This document shows, piece after piece, positions 1-11,520 of a stretch of DNA of 64,000 nucleotides (position 1 is the stretch's first letter; each line of letters begins with the position of its first letter). Origin of the DNA: Xylocopa sonorina (Eukaryota > Arthropoda > Insecta > Hymenoptera > Apidae). Below the pieces are notes generated by a model. That model was not told the DNA's origin. It searched no databases and was given only the letters and a program-made list of their open reading frames with translations. The stretch covers positions 744,001 through 808,000 of the forward strand of contig NW_027490162.1 in the NCBI RefSeq assembly GCF_050948175.1. Reading direction: 5' to 3'. Both the position numbers and the translations under genes were made by a program.

Positions 1-174
1 GCTATTTCCTTGCAAGGAAGTGTCGCATTTACATTCATTTGAATCGTAGACGAGGAATACATGATACTTCGCAAATCATATTACATCTTACCATGAAACA
101 TAGAAATGAGATCCGATATCCCGTTTTAAGAAGCATTAGAAATCTATTGCTAGGATACGTAGACATCTGCAGAC
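1..174 (+). repeat. Representative monomer defining unit coordinates
   Basis: The window begins exactly where GCTATTTCC starts, so this copy serves as the coordinate reference; the next copy starts at 175. The consensus has about 63 G+C of 174 (36%) and 9 CpG sites where about 5.7 are expected from base composition. The unit is 58 codons long. In the + frame that reads ATG at consensus 93-95, the common type A monomer has no stop codon, which explains all the long open frames. This copy is type A with small differences from consensus, for example CCGATATCCC where most copies have GCGATATCGC at 113-122. Confidence 0.95.
6..19. other. Dyad 1: perfect 14-bp palindrome (consensus 6-19)
   Basis: TTCCTTGCAAGGAA equals its own reverse complement. 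It recurs at the same phase in a large share of units. Common variants keep the 5-bp arms TTCCT and AGGAA but change the centre (AGCG or AGCA), while others break one arm (GCAGGGAA, GCAACGAA, GCAAGAAA, GCAAAGAA). Its function is unknown. It could extrude as a short cruciform or bind a dimeric protein; both are inference. Confidence 0.9.
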
Positions 175-634
175 GCTATTTCCTAGCAGGGAAGTGTCGC
201 ATTCACATTCATTTGAAGTGTAGACGAGGAATACATAACACTTCGCAAATCATACTATATCTTACCATGAAACACAGAAATGAGATGCAATATCGCGATT
301 TAAGAATCATAAGAACTCTATTGCTACGATACTCAGACATCTGCAAACGCTATTTCCTTGCAAGGAAGTGTCGCATTTACATTCATTTGAAGTGTAGACG
401 AGGAATACATAACACTTCGCAAATCATATTATATCTTACCATGAAACATAGAAATGAGATGCAATATCGCGATTTAAGAATCATAAGAACTCTATTGCTA
501 CGATACTCAGACATCTGCAAACGCTATTTCCTCGCAAGGAAGTGTCGCATTTACATTCATTTGAAGTGTAGACGAGGAATACATACCACTTCGCAAATCA
601 TATTATATCTTACCATGAAACATAGAAATGAGAT

Positions 635-644
635 GCGATATCGC
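635..644. other. Dyad 2: 10-bp palindrome (consensus 113-122)
   Basis: GCGATATCGC is self-complementary and is the usual form in type A monomers. Some units carry GACGC upstream of the core (for example near 40,822), which extends it to the 12-bp palindrome CGCGATATCGCG. Type B monomers replace it with a different inverted repeat. The centre lies 105 bp from the centre of dyad 1 in the same unit. Confidence 0.88.
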
Positions 645-671
645 GTTTTAAGAAGCATTAGAACTCTACTG

Positions 672-684
672 CTACGATACGTAG
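672..684. other. Dyad 3: CTACG-ATA-CGTAG inverted repeat (consensus 150-162)
   Basis: Five-base arms CTACG and CGTAG are exactly complementary around a 3-base centre. It is present in most type A monomers. It is lost when CGTAG becomes CCTAG (units reading GATACCTAGAC) and in most type B monomers, where the left arm reads CTTCG. Its centre is 38.5 bp after dyad 2 and 30.5 bp before dyad 1 of the next unit. Confidence 0.87.
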
Positions 685-739
685 ACATTTGAAAACGCTA
701 TTTCCTAGCGAGGAAGTGTCGCATTCACATTCATTTGAA

Positions 740-870
740 TCGTAGTCGAGGAATGCATAACACTTCGCAATGAATATTATATCTTATCATGAAACATAGA
801 TATGAGATGCAATATCTCGTTTTAAGAAGCATTTGAACTCTATTTCGTCGATACGTAGAGAACTGCGAAC
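740..870 (+). repeat. First type B monomer segment
   Basis: Type B is a linked set of changes over consensus about 70-155. CGCAAATCAT becomes CGCAATGAAT, TTACCATG becomes TTATCATG, ATAGAAATGAG becomes ATAGATATGAG, GCGATATCGCG becomes GCAATATCTCG, and GCATTAGAACTC becomes GCATTTGAACTC. Two of these create TGA stops in the otherwise open frame. Type B is rare before 6.7 kb and regularly interspersed afterwards. The substituted dyad GAGATGCAATATCTC lies at 804-818, with 5-bp arms GAGAT and ATCTC around a 5-base centre. Confidence 0.88.
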
Positions 871-908
871 GCTATTTCCTGGCAAGGAAGTGTCGCATTT
901 ACATTCAT

Positions 909-3900
909 TTGAAGTGTAGACGAGGAATACATAACACTTCGCAAATCATATTATATCTTACCATGAATCATAGAAGTGAGATGCGATATCGCGTTTTAAG
1001 AAGCAGCAGAAATCCATTGCTACGATACGTAGACATCTGCAAGCGCTATTTCCTTGCAAGAAAGTGTCGCATTTACATTCATTTGAAGTGTAGACGAGGA
1101 ATACATAACACTTCGCAAATCATATTATATCTTACCATGAAACATAGAAATGAGATCCGATATCGCGTTTTAAGAATCATAAGAACTCTATTGCTACGAT
1201 ACGTAGACATCTGCAAACGCTATTTCCTTGCAACGAAGTGTCGCATTTACATTCATTTGAAGCCTGGACAAGGAATACATGACACTTCGCAAATCATATT
1301 ATATCTTACCATGAAACATAGAAATGAGATGCGTTATCGCGTTCTAAGAAGCATCAGAAATCCATTGCTACGATACGTAGACATCTGCAAACGCTATTTC
1401 CTTGCAAGAAAGTGTCGCATTTACATTCATTTGAAGTGTAGACGAGGAATACATAACACTTCGCAAATCATATTATACCTTACCATGAAACATAGAAATG
1501 AGATGCGATATCGCTTTTTAAGAAGCAGCAGAAATCCATTGCTACGATACGTAGACATCTGCAAATGCTATTTCCTTGCAAGGGAGTGTCGCATTCACAT
1601 TCATTTGAATCATAGACGGGGAATGCATAACACTTCGCAAATCATATTATATCTTATCATGAAACATAGAAATGAGATGCGATATCGCGTTTTAAGAAGT
1701 ATAAGAACTCTATTGCTACGATACCTAGACATCTGCAGACGCTATTTCCTTGCAAGGAAGTGTCGCATTTACATTCATTTGAATCGTAGACGAGGAATAC
1801 ATGATACTTCGCAAATCATATTACATCTTACCATGAAACATAGAAATGAGATCCGATATCGCGTTTTAAGAAGCATTAGAAATCTATTGCTAGGATACGT
1901 AGACATCTGCAGACGCTATTTCCTAGCAGGGAAGTGTCGCATTCACATTCATTTGAAGTGTAGACGAGGAATACATAACACTTCGCAAATCATACTATAT
2001 CTTACCATGAAACACAGAAATGAGATGCAATATCGCGATTTAAGAATCATAAGAACTCTATTGCTACGATACTCAGACATCTGCAAACGCTATTTCCTTG
2101 CAAGGAAGTGTCGCATTTACATTCATTTGAAGTGTAGACGAGGAATACATAACACTTCGCAAATCATATTATATCTTACCATGAAACATAGAAATGAGAT
2201 GCAATATCGCGATTTAAGAATCATAAGAACTCTATTGCTACGATACTCAGACATCTGCAAACGCTATTTCCTTGCACGGAAGTGTCGCATTTACATTCAT
2301 TTGAAGTGTAGACGAGGAATACATAACATTCCGCAAATCATATTACATCTTACCATGAAACATAGAAATGAGATGCGATATCGCGTTTTAAGAAGCATTA
2401 GAACTGTATTGCTACGATACCTAGACATCTGCAGATGCTATTTCCTAGCAAGGAAGTGTCGCATTTACATTCATTTGAAGTGTAGACGAGGAATACATAA
2501 CACTTCGCAAATCATATTATATCTTACCATGAAACATAGAAATGAGATGCGATATCGCGTTTTAAGAAGCATTAGAACTCTATTGCTACGATACGTAGAC
2601 ATCTGCAAACGCTATTTCCTTGCAGGGAAGTGTCGCATTTACATTTATTTGAAGTGTAGACGAGGAATACATGACACTTCGCAAATCATATTATATCTTA
2701 CCATGAATCATAGAAGTGAGATGCGATATCGCGTGTTAAGAAGCAGCAGAAATCCATTGCTACGATACGTAGACATCTGCAAACGCTATTTCCTTGCAAG
2801 GAAGTGCCGCATTTACATTCATTTGAAGCGTGGACGAGGAATACATGACACTTCGCAAATCATATTATATCTTACCATGAATCATAGAAATGAGATGCGA
2901 TATCGCGTTTTAAGAAGCATCAGAAATCCATTGCTACGATACGTAGACTTCTGCAAACGCTATTTCCTTGCAAGAAAGTGTCGCATTTACATTCATTTGA
3001 AGTGTAGACGAGGAATACATAACACTCCGCAAATCATATTATATCTTACCATGAAACATAGGAATGTGATCCGATATCGCGTTTTAAGAAGCATTAGAAC
3101 ACTATTGCTACGACAGGTAGACATTTGCAAACGCTATTTCCTTGCAAGGAAGTGTCGCATTTACATTCATTTGAAGTGTAGACGAGGAATACATGACACT
3201 CCGCAAATCATATTATATCTTACCAGGAAACATAGGAATGAGAGGCGATATCGCGTTTTAAGAATCATAAGAACTCTATTGCTACGATACGTAGACATCT
3301 GCAAACGCTATTTCCATGCAGGGAAGTGTCGCATTTACATTCATTTGAAGTGTAGACGAGGAATACATGACACTTCGCAAATCATATTATATCTTACCAT
3401 GAATCATAGAAGTGAGATGCGATATCGCGTTTTAAGAAGCATCAGAAATCCATTGCTACGATACGTAGACATCTGCAAACGTTATTTCCTTGCAAGAAAA
3501 TGTCGCATTTACATTCATTTGAAGTGTGGACGAGGAATACATAACACTTCGCAAATCATATTATATCTTACCCTTAAACATAGAAATGAGATCCGATATC
3601 GCGTTTTAAGAATCATAAGGACTCTATTGCTACGATACGTAGACATCTGCAAACGCTATTTCCTTGCAACGAAGTGTCGCATTTACATTCACTTGAAGTC
3701 TGGACGAGGAATACATGACACTTCGCAAATCATATTATATCTTACCATGAAACATAGAAATGAGATGCGTTATCGCGTTTTAAGAAGCATCAGAAATCCA
3801 TTGCTACGATACGTAGACATCTGCAAACGCTATTTCCTTGCAAGAAAGTGTCGCATTTACATTCATTTGAAGTGTAGACGAGGAATACATAACACTTCGC

Positions 3901-4058
3901 AAATCATATTATACCTTACCATGGAACATAGAAAAGAGATGCGATATCGCGTTTTAAGAAACATTAGAACTCTATTGCTACGATACGTAGACATCTGCAA
4001 ACCCTATTTCCTTGCAGGGAAGTGTCGCATTTACATTAATTTGAAGTGTAGACGATGA
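909..4058 (+). other. 1049-codon open frame, satellite by-product
   Basis: An 18-monomer run with no in-frame stop, starting at an ATG (consensus phase 39) that lies in the sequence TTTGAAG in most other units. The predicted peptide is a 58-residue repeat, strongly basic (Arg, Lys, His) and rich in Ile and Leu, with recurring HRNEMRYRVLR and YVDICKRYFLA-type strings. I recognise no domain. The unit is a multiple of three and the type A consensus lacks a stop in this frame, so openness needs no selection. Differences between units are often amino-acid replacing (Asn/Asp, Cys/Arg, Met/Ile, Ile/Ser) and the frame is broken repeatedly elsewhere. It ends at a TGA made by one substitution (CGATGAATAC). 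Confidence 0.85.
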
Positions 4059-5929
4059 ATACATGACACTTCGCAAATCATATTATATCTTACCATGAAA
4101 CATAGAAATGAGATCCGATATCGCGTTTTAAGAATCATAAGAACTCCATTGCTACGATACGTAGACATCTGCAAACGCTATTTCCTTGCAAGAAAGTGTC
4201 GCATTTACATTCATTTGAAGCGTGGACGAGGAATACATGACACTTCGCAAATCATATTATATCTTACCATGAAACATAGAAATGAGATGCGTTATCGCTT
4301 TTTAAGAAGCATCAGAAATCCATTGCTACGATGAGTAGACATCTGCAAACGCTATTTCCATGCAGGGAAGTGTCGCATTTACATTCATTTGAAGTGTAGA
4401 CGAGGAATACATGACACTTCGCAAATCATATTATATCTTACCATGAATCATAGAAGTGAGATGCGATATCGTGTTTTAAGAAGCATTAGAACTCTATTCC
4501 TACGATACCTAGACATCTGCAGACGCTATTTCCTAGCAAGGAAGTGTCGCATTTACATTCATTTGAAGTGTAGGCGAGGAATACATGACACTTCACAAAC
4601 CACATAATATCTTACCATGGAACATAGAAATGAGATGCGATATCGCGTTTTAAGAAGCATTAGAACTCTATTGCTACGATACGTAGACATCTGCAAACGC
4701 TATTTCCTTGCAGGGAAGTGTCGCATTTACATTAATTTGAAGTGTAGACGAGGAATACATGACACTTCGCAAATCATATTATATCTTACCATGAATCATA
4801 GAAGTGAGATGCGATATCGCGTTTTAAGAAGCAGCAGAAATCCATTGCTACGATACGTAGACATCTGCAAACGCTATTTCCTTGCAACGAAGTGTCGCAT
4901 TTACATTCATTTGAAGCCTGGACGAGGAATACATGACACTTCGCAAATCATATCATATCTTACCATGAAACATAGAAATGAGATGCGTTATCGCGTTTTA
5001 AGAAGCATCAGAAATCCATTGCTACGATACGTAGACATCTGCAAACGCTATTTCCTTGCAAGAAACTGTCGCATTTACATTCATTTGAAGTGTAGACGAG
5101 GAATACATAACACTTCGCAAATCATATTATACCTTACCATGAAACATAGAAATGAGATGCGATATCGCGTTTTAAGAAGCAGCAGAAATCCATTGCTACG
5201 ATACGTAGACATCTGCAAACGCTATTTCCTTGCAAGAAAGAGTCGCATTTACATTCATTTGAAATGTAGACGAGGAATACATAACACTCCGCAAATCATA
5301 TTATATCTTACCATGAAACATAGGAATGAGATCCGATATCGCGTTTTAAGAAGCATTAGAACACTATTGCTACGACAGGTAGACATTTGCAAACGCTATT
5401 TCCTTGCAAGGAAGTGTCGCATTTACATTCATTTGAAGTGTAGACGAGGAATACATGACACTCCGCAAATCATATTATATCTTACCATGAAACATAGGAA
5501 TGAGAGGCGATATCGCGTTTTAAGAATCATAAGAACTCTATTGCTACGATACGTAGACATCTGCAAACGCTATTTCCATGCAGGGAAGTGTCGCATTTAC
5601 ATTCATTTGAAGTGTAGACGAGGAATACATGACACTTCGCAAATCATATTATATCTTACCATGAATCATAGAAGTGAGATGCGATATCGCGTTTTAAGAA
5701 GCATCAGAAATCCACTGCTACGATACGTAGACATCTGCAAACGCTATTTCCTTGCAAGAAAGTGTCGCATTTACATTCATTTGAAGTGTAGACGTGGAAT
5801 ACATAACACTTCGCAAATCATATTATATCTTACCCTGAAACATAGAAATGAGATCCGATATCGCGTTTTAAGAATCATAAGGACTCTATTGCTACGATAC
5901 GTAGACATCTGCAAACGCTATTTCCTTGC

Positions 5930-8900
5930 AAGAAAGTGTCGCATTTACATTCATTTAAAGCGTGGACGAGGAATACATGACACTTCGCAAATCATATTAT
6001 ATCTTACCATGAAACATAGAAATGAGATGCGATATCGCGTTTTAAGAAGCATCAGAAACCAATTGCTACGATACGTAGACATCTGCAAACGCTATTTCCT
6101 TGCAAGAAAGTGTCGCATTTACATTCATTTGAAGTGTAGACGAGGAATACATAACACTTCGCAAATCATATTATACCTTACCATGAAACATAGAAATGAG
6201 ATGCGATATCGCGTTTTAAGAAGCATTAGAACTCTATTGCTACGATACCTATACATCTGCAGACGCTATTTCCTAGCAAGGTAGTGTCGCATTTACGTTC
6301 ATTTGAAGTGTAGACGTGGAATACATGACACTTCGCAAATCATATTATATCTTACCACGAAACATAGAAATGAGAAGCGATATCGCGTTCTTGAAGCATT
6401 AGAAATCTATTGCTACGATACGTAGACATCTGCAAACGCCATTTCCTAGCGAGGAAGTGTCGCATTCACATTCATTTGAAGTGTAGACGAGGAATACATA
6501 ACACTTCGCAAATCATATTATATCTTACCATGAAACATAGAAATGAGATGCGATATCGCGTTTTAAGAATCATAATAACTCTATTGCTACGATACGTAGA
6601 CATCTGCAAACGCTATTTCCTTGCAAGGAAGTGTCGCCTTTACATTCATTTGAAACGTAGACGAGGAAAGGATAACACTTCGCAATGAATATTATATCTT
6701 ACCATGAAACATAGATATGAGATGCAATATCTCGTTTTAAGAAGCATTTGAACTCTATTGCTACGATACGTAGACATGTGCAAATGCTATTTCCTTGCAA
6801 GGGAGTGTCGCATTTACATTCATTTGAATCATAGACGAGGAATGCATAACACTTCGCAAATCATTTTATATCTTATCATGAAACATAGAAATGAGATGCG
6901 ATATCGCCTTTTAAGAAGCATTAGAAATCTATTGCTACGATACCTAGACATCTGCAGACGCTATTTCCTAGCAAGGAAGTGTCGCATTTATATTCATTTG
7001 AAGTGTAGACGAGGAATACATGACACTTCGCAAATCATATTATATCTTACCATGAAACATAGAAATGAGATGCGATATCGCGATTTAAGAATCATAAGAA
7101 TTCTATTGCTACGATACGCAGACATCTGCAAACGCTATTTCTTTGCAAGGAAGTGACGCATTTACATTCATATGAATCGTAGACGAGGAATGCATAACAC
7201 TTCGCAATGAATATTATATCTTACCATGAAACATAGAAATGAGATCCGATGTCGCGTTTTAAGAATCATAAGAACTCTATTGCTACGATACGTAGATATG
7301 TGCAAACGCTATTTCCTTGCAAGGAAGTGTCGCATTTACATTCATTTGAAGCGTGGACGAGGAATACATGACACTTCGCAAATCATATTATATCTTACCA
7401 TGAAACATAGAAATGAGATGCGATATCGCGTTTTAAGAAGCATCAGAAACCAATTGCTACGATACGTAGACATCTGCAAACGCTATTTCCTTGCAAGAAA
7501 GTGTCGCATTTACATTCATTTGAAGTGTAGACGAGGAATACATAACACTTCGCAAATCATATTATACCTTACCATGAAACATAGAAATGAGATGCGATAT
7601 CGCGTTTTAAGAAGCATTAGAACTCTATTGCTACGATACCTATACATCTGCAGACGCTATTTCCTAGCAAGGTAGTGTCGCATTTACGTTCATTTGAAGT
7701 GTAGACGTGGAATACATGACACTTCGCAAATCATATTATATCTTACCACGAAACATAGAAATGAGATGCGATATCGCGTTCTTGAAGCATTAGAAATCTA
7801 TTGCTACGATACGTAGACATCTGCAAACGCCATTTCCTAGCGAGGAAGTGTCGCATTCACATTCATTTGAAGTGTAGACGAGGAATACATAACACTTCGC
7901 AAATCATATTATATCTTACCATGAAACATAGAAATGAGATGCGATATCGCGTTTTAAGAATCATAATAACTCTATTGCTACGATACGTAGACATCTGCAA
8001 ACGCTATTTCCTTGCAAGGAAGTGTCGCCTTTACATTCATTTGAAACGTAGACGAGGAAAGGATAACACTTCGCAATGAATATTATATCTTACCATGAAA
8101 CATAGATATGAGATGCAATATCTCGTTTTAAGAAGCATTTGAACTCTATTGCTACGATACGTAGACATGTGCAAATGCTATTTCCTTGCAAGGGAGTGTC
8201 GCATTTACATTCATTTGAATCATAGACGAGGAATGCATAACACTTCGCAAATCATTTTATATCTTATCATGAAACATAGAAATGAGATGCGATATCGCGT
8301 TTTAAGAAGCATTAGAAATCTATTGCTACGATACCTAGACATCTGCAGACGCTATTTCCTAGCAAGGAAGTGTCGCATTTATATTCATTTGAAGTGTAGA
8401 CGAGGAATACATGACACTTCGCAAATCATATTATATCTTACCATGAAACATAGAAATGAGATGCGATATCGCGATTTAAGAATCATAAGAATTCTATTGC
8501 TACGATACGCAGACATCTGCAAACGCTATTTCTTTGCAAGGAAGTGACGCATTTACATTCATATGAATCGTAGACGAGGAATGCATAACACTTCGCAATG
8601 AATATTATATCTTACCATGAAACATAGAAATGAGATCCGATGTCGCGTTTTAAGAATCATAAGAACTCTATTGCTACGATACGTAGATATGTGCAAACGC
8701 TATTTCCTTGCAAGGAAGTGTCGCATTTACATTCATTTGAAGCGTGGACGAGGAATACATGACACTTCGCAAATCATATTATATCTTACCATGAAACATA
8801 GAAATGAGATGCGTTATCGCGTTTTAAGAAGCATCAGAAACCAATTGCTACGATACGTAGACATCTGCAAACGCTATTTCCTTGCAAGAAAGTGTCGCAT

Positions 8901-8997
8901 TTACATTCATTTGAAGTGTAGACGAGGAATACATAACACTTCGCAAATCATATTATACCTTACCATGAAACATAGAAATGAGATGCGATATCGCGTT
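5930..8997. repeat. 8-monomer HOR (1391 bp), first block, about 2.2 copies
   Basis: Sequence repeats at an offset of 1391 bp (8 x 174 minus 1). The missing base lies in a marker monomer reading GCGTTCTTGAAGC where others read GCGTTTTAAGAAGC, at 6385 and again at 7776. Other shared markers are CGAGGAAAGGATAAC, GTGTCGCCTTTAC, CATAATAACTC, GTAGACATGTGCAAATGC and TACCTATACATC. Copies differ by a few substitutions, such as GCCTTTTAAG against GCGTTTTAAG at 6906/8297. The second copy departs near 8998, where GTTTAAAG replaces GTTTTAAG. Confidence 0.92.
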
Positions 8998-11520
8998 TAA
9001 AGAAGCAGCAGAAATCCATTGCTACGATACGTAGACATCTGCAAACGCTATTTCCTTGCAAGGAAGTGTCGCATTTACATTGATTTGAAGTGCTGACGAG
9101 GAATACATGACACTTCGCAAATCATATAATATCTTACCATGAAACATAGAAATGAGATGCGATATCGCGTTTTAAGAATCATAAGAACTCTATTGCTACG
9201 ATACGTAGACATCTGCAAACGCTATTTCCTTGCAAGGAAGTGTCGCATTTACATTGATTTGAAGTGTTGACGAGGAATACATGACACTTCGCAAATCGTA
9301 TAATATCTTACCATGAAACATAGAAATGAGATGCGATATCGCGTTTTAAGAATCATAAGAACTCTATTGCTACGATACGTAGACATCTGCAAACGCTATT
9401 TCCTTACAAGGAAGTGTCGCATTTACATTCATTTGATGTGTAGACGAGGAATACATAACACTTCGCAAATCATATTATATCTTACCATGAAACATAGAAA
9501 TGAGATGCGATATCGCGTTTTAAGAAGCAGCAGAAATCCATTGCTACGATACGTAGACATCTGCAAACGCTATTTCCTTGCAAGAAAGTGTCGCATTTAC
9601 ATTAATTTGATGTGTAGACGAGGAATACATAACACTTCGCAAATCATATTATATCTTACCATGAAACATAGAAATGAGATGCGATATCGCGTTTTAAGAA
9701 GCATTAGAACTCTACTGCTACGATACGTAGACATCTGCAAGCGCCATTTCCTAGCGAGGAAGTGTCGCATTCACATTCATTTGAAGTGTAGGCGAGGAAT
9801 ACATAACACTCCGCAAATCATATTATATCTTACCATGAAACGTAGAAATGTGATGCGATATCGCATTTTAAGAATCATAAGAACTCTATTGCTACGATAC
9901 GTAGACATCTGCAAACGCTATTTCCCTGCAAAGAAGTGTCGCATTTACATTCATTTGAAGCGTGGACGAGGAATACATGACACTTCGCAAATCATATTAT
10001 ATCTTACCATGAAACATAGAAATGAGATGCGATATCGCGTTTTAAGAAGCATTAGAACTCTATTGCTACGATACCTAGACATCTGCAGACGCTATTTCCT
10101 AGCAAGGAAGTGTCGCATTTACATTCATTTGAAGTGTAGACGAGGAATACATAACACTTCGCAAATCATATTATATCTTACCATGAAACATAGAAATGAG
10201 ATCCGATATCGCGTTTTAAGAATCATAAGAACTCTATTGCTACGATACGTAGATATGTGCAAACGCTATTTCCTTGCAAGGAAGTGTCGCATTTACATTC
10301 ATTTGAAGCGTGGACGAGGAATACATGACACTTCGCAAATCATATTATATCTTACCATGAAACATAGAAATGAGATGCGTTATCGCGTTTTAAGAAGCAT
10401 CAGAAACCAATTGCTACGATACGTAGACATCTGCAAACGCTATTTCCTTGCAAGAAAGTGTCGCATTTACATTCATTTGAAGTGTAGACGAGGAATACAT
10501 AACACTTCGCAAATCATATTATACCTTACCATGAAACATAGAAATGAGATGCGATATCGCGTTTAAAGAAGCAGCAGAAATCCATTGCTACGATACGTAG
10601 ACATCTGCAAACGCTATTTCCTTGCAAGGAAGTGTCGCATTTATATTGATTTGAAGTGCTGACGAGGAATACATGACACTTCGCAAATCATATAATATCT
10701 TACCATGAAACATAGAAATGAGATGCGATATCGCGTTTTAAGAATCATAAGAACTCTATTGCTACGATACGTAGACATCTGCAAACGCTATTTCCTTACA
10801 AGGAAGTGTCGCATTTACATTCATTTGATGTGTAGACGAGGAATACATAACACTTCGCAAATCATATTATATCTTACCATGAAACATAGAAATGAGATCC
10901 GTTATCGCATTTTAAGAATCCTATGAACTCTATTGCTGCGATACGTAGACATCTGCAAACTCTGTTTCCTTGCAGGGAAGTGTCGCATTTACATTCATTT
11001 GAAGCGTGGACGAGGAATACGTGACACTTCGCAAATCATATTATATCTTACCATGAAACATAGAAATGAGATGCGTTATCGCGTTTTAAGAAGCATCAGA
11101 AACCAATTGCTACGATACGTAGACATCTGCAAACGCTATTTCCTTGCAAGAAAGTGTCGCATTTACATTCATTTGAAGTGTAGACGAGGAATACATAACA
11201 CTTCGCAAATCATATTATACCTTACCATGAAACATAGAAATGAGATGCGATATTGCGTTTAAGGAAGCAGCAGAAATCCATTGCTACGATACGTAGACAT
11301 CTGCAAACGCTATTTCCTTGCAAGAAAGTGTCGCATTTACATTCATTTGAAGTGTAGACGACGTATACATAACACTTCGCAAATAATATTATACCTTACC
11401 ATGAAACATAGAAATGAGATGCGATATCGCGTTTTAAGAATCATAAGAACTCTATTGCTACGATACGTAGACATCTGCAAACGCTATTTCCTTGCAAGGA
11501 AGTGTCGCATTTACATTGAT
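8998..11520. repeat. Mixed monomers between the two 8-mer HOR blocks
   Basis: About 14.5 monomers, mostly type A. Characteristic variants are ATTGATTTGAAGTGCTGACG and ATATAATATCTTACC near 9080-9140 and 9255-9310, CCTTACAAGGAAG near 9405, and CATTTGATGTGTAG near 9430. Parts recur downstream: about 8998-9480 matches 14,216-14,698 (offset 5218), and about 10,700-11,520 matches the region from 15,220 and again from 17,140. There is no gene and no non-satellite sequence. Confidence 0.85.

Larger units (their letters stand above)
1..570. repeat. Segment duplicated 1740 bp downstream (10 monomers)
   Basis: Positions 1-570 match 1741-2310 with very few differences, for example C at 121 against G at 1861 and CTCGCAAGG against CTTGCACGG near 531/2271. 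Shared rare markers include TAGGATACG, GCAATATCGCGATTTAAG and GATACTCAGAC. The match ends where 586-592 reads ACCACTTCG and 2326-2332 reads ACATTCCG. It indicates a local duplication or conversion tract. Confidence 0.85.
1..5900. repeat. Type A monomer block without clear HOR
   Basis: About 34 monomers, nearly all type A with one clear type B unit near 740-870. Units differ by scattered substitutions: GCATTAGAACTC, GCATCAGAAATC or AGCAGCAGAAATC at consensus 132-143, and TGTAGACGAGG, CGTGGACGAGG or CCTGGACGAGG near 45-53. No regular multi-monomer period covers the block. The local exceptions are a 10-monomer echo (1-570 against 1741-2310) and related strings such as those near 3000-3500 and 5270-5740. 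Confidence 0.8.

Noticed and set aside
1..174. Internal sub-repeat making the monomer a dimer of about 87 bp
   Set aside because: Comparing the two halves shows only short coincidences such as GTAGAC at about 46 and 159; there is no consistent half-unit homology.
672..684. Dyad 3 as a transcription terminator hairpin
   Set aside because: Five-base arms with a 3-base loop, no following T-run, and presence in hundreds of tandem copies argue against a terminator role.
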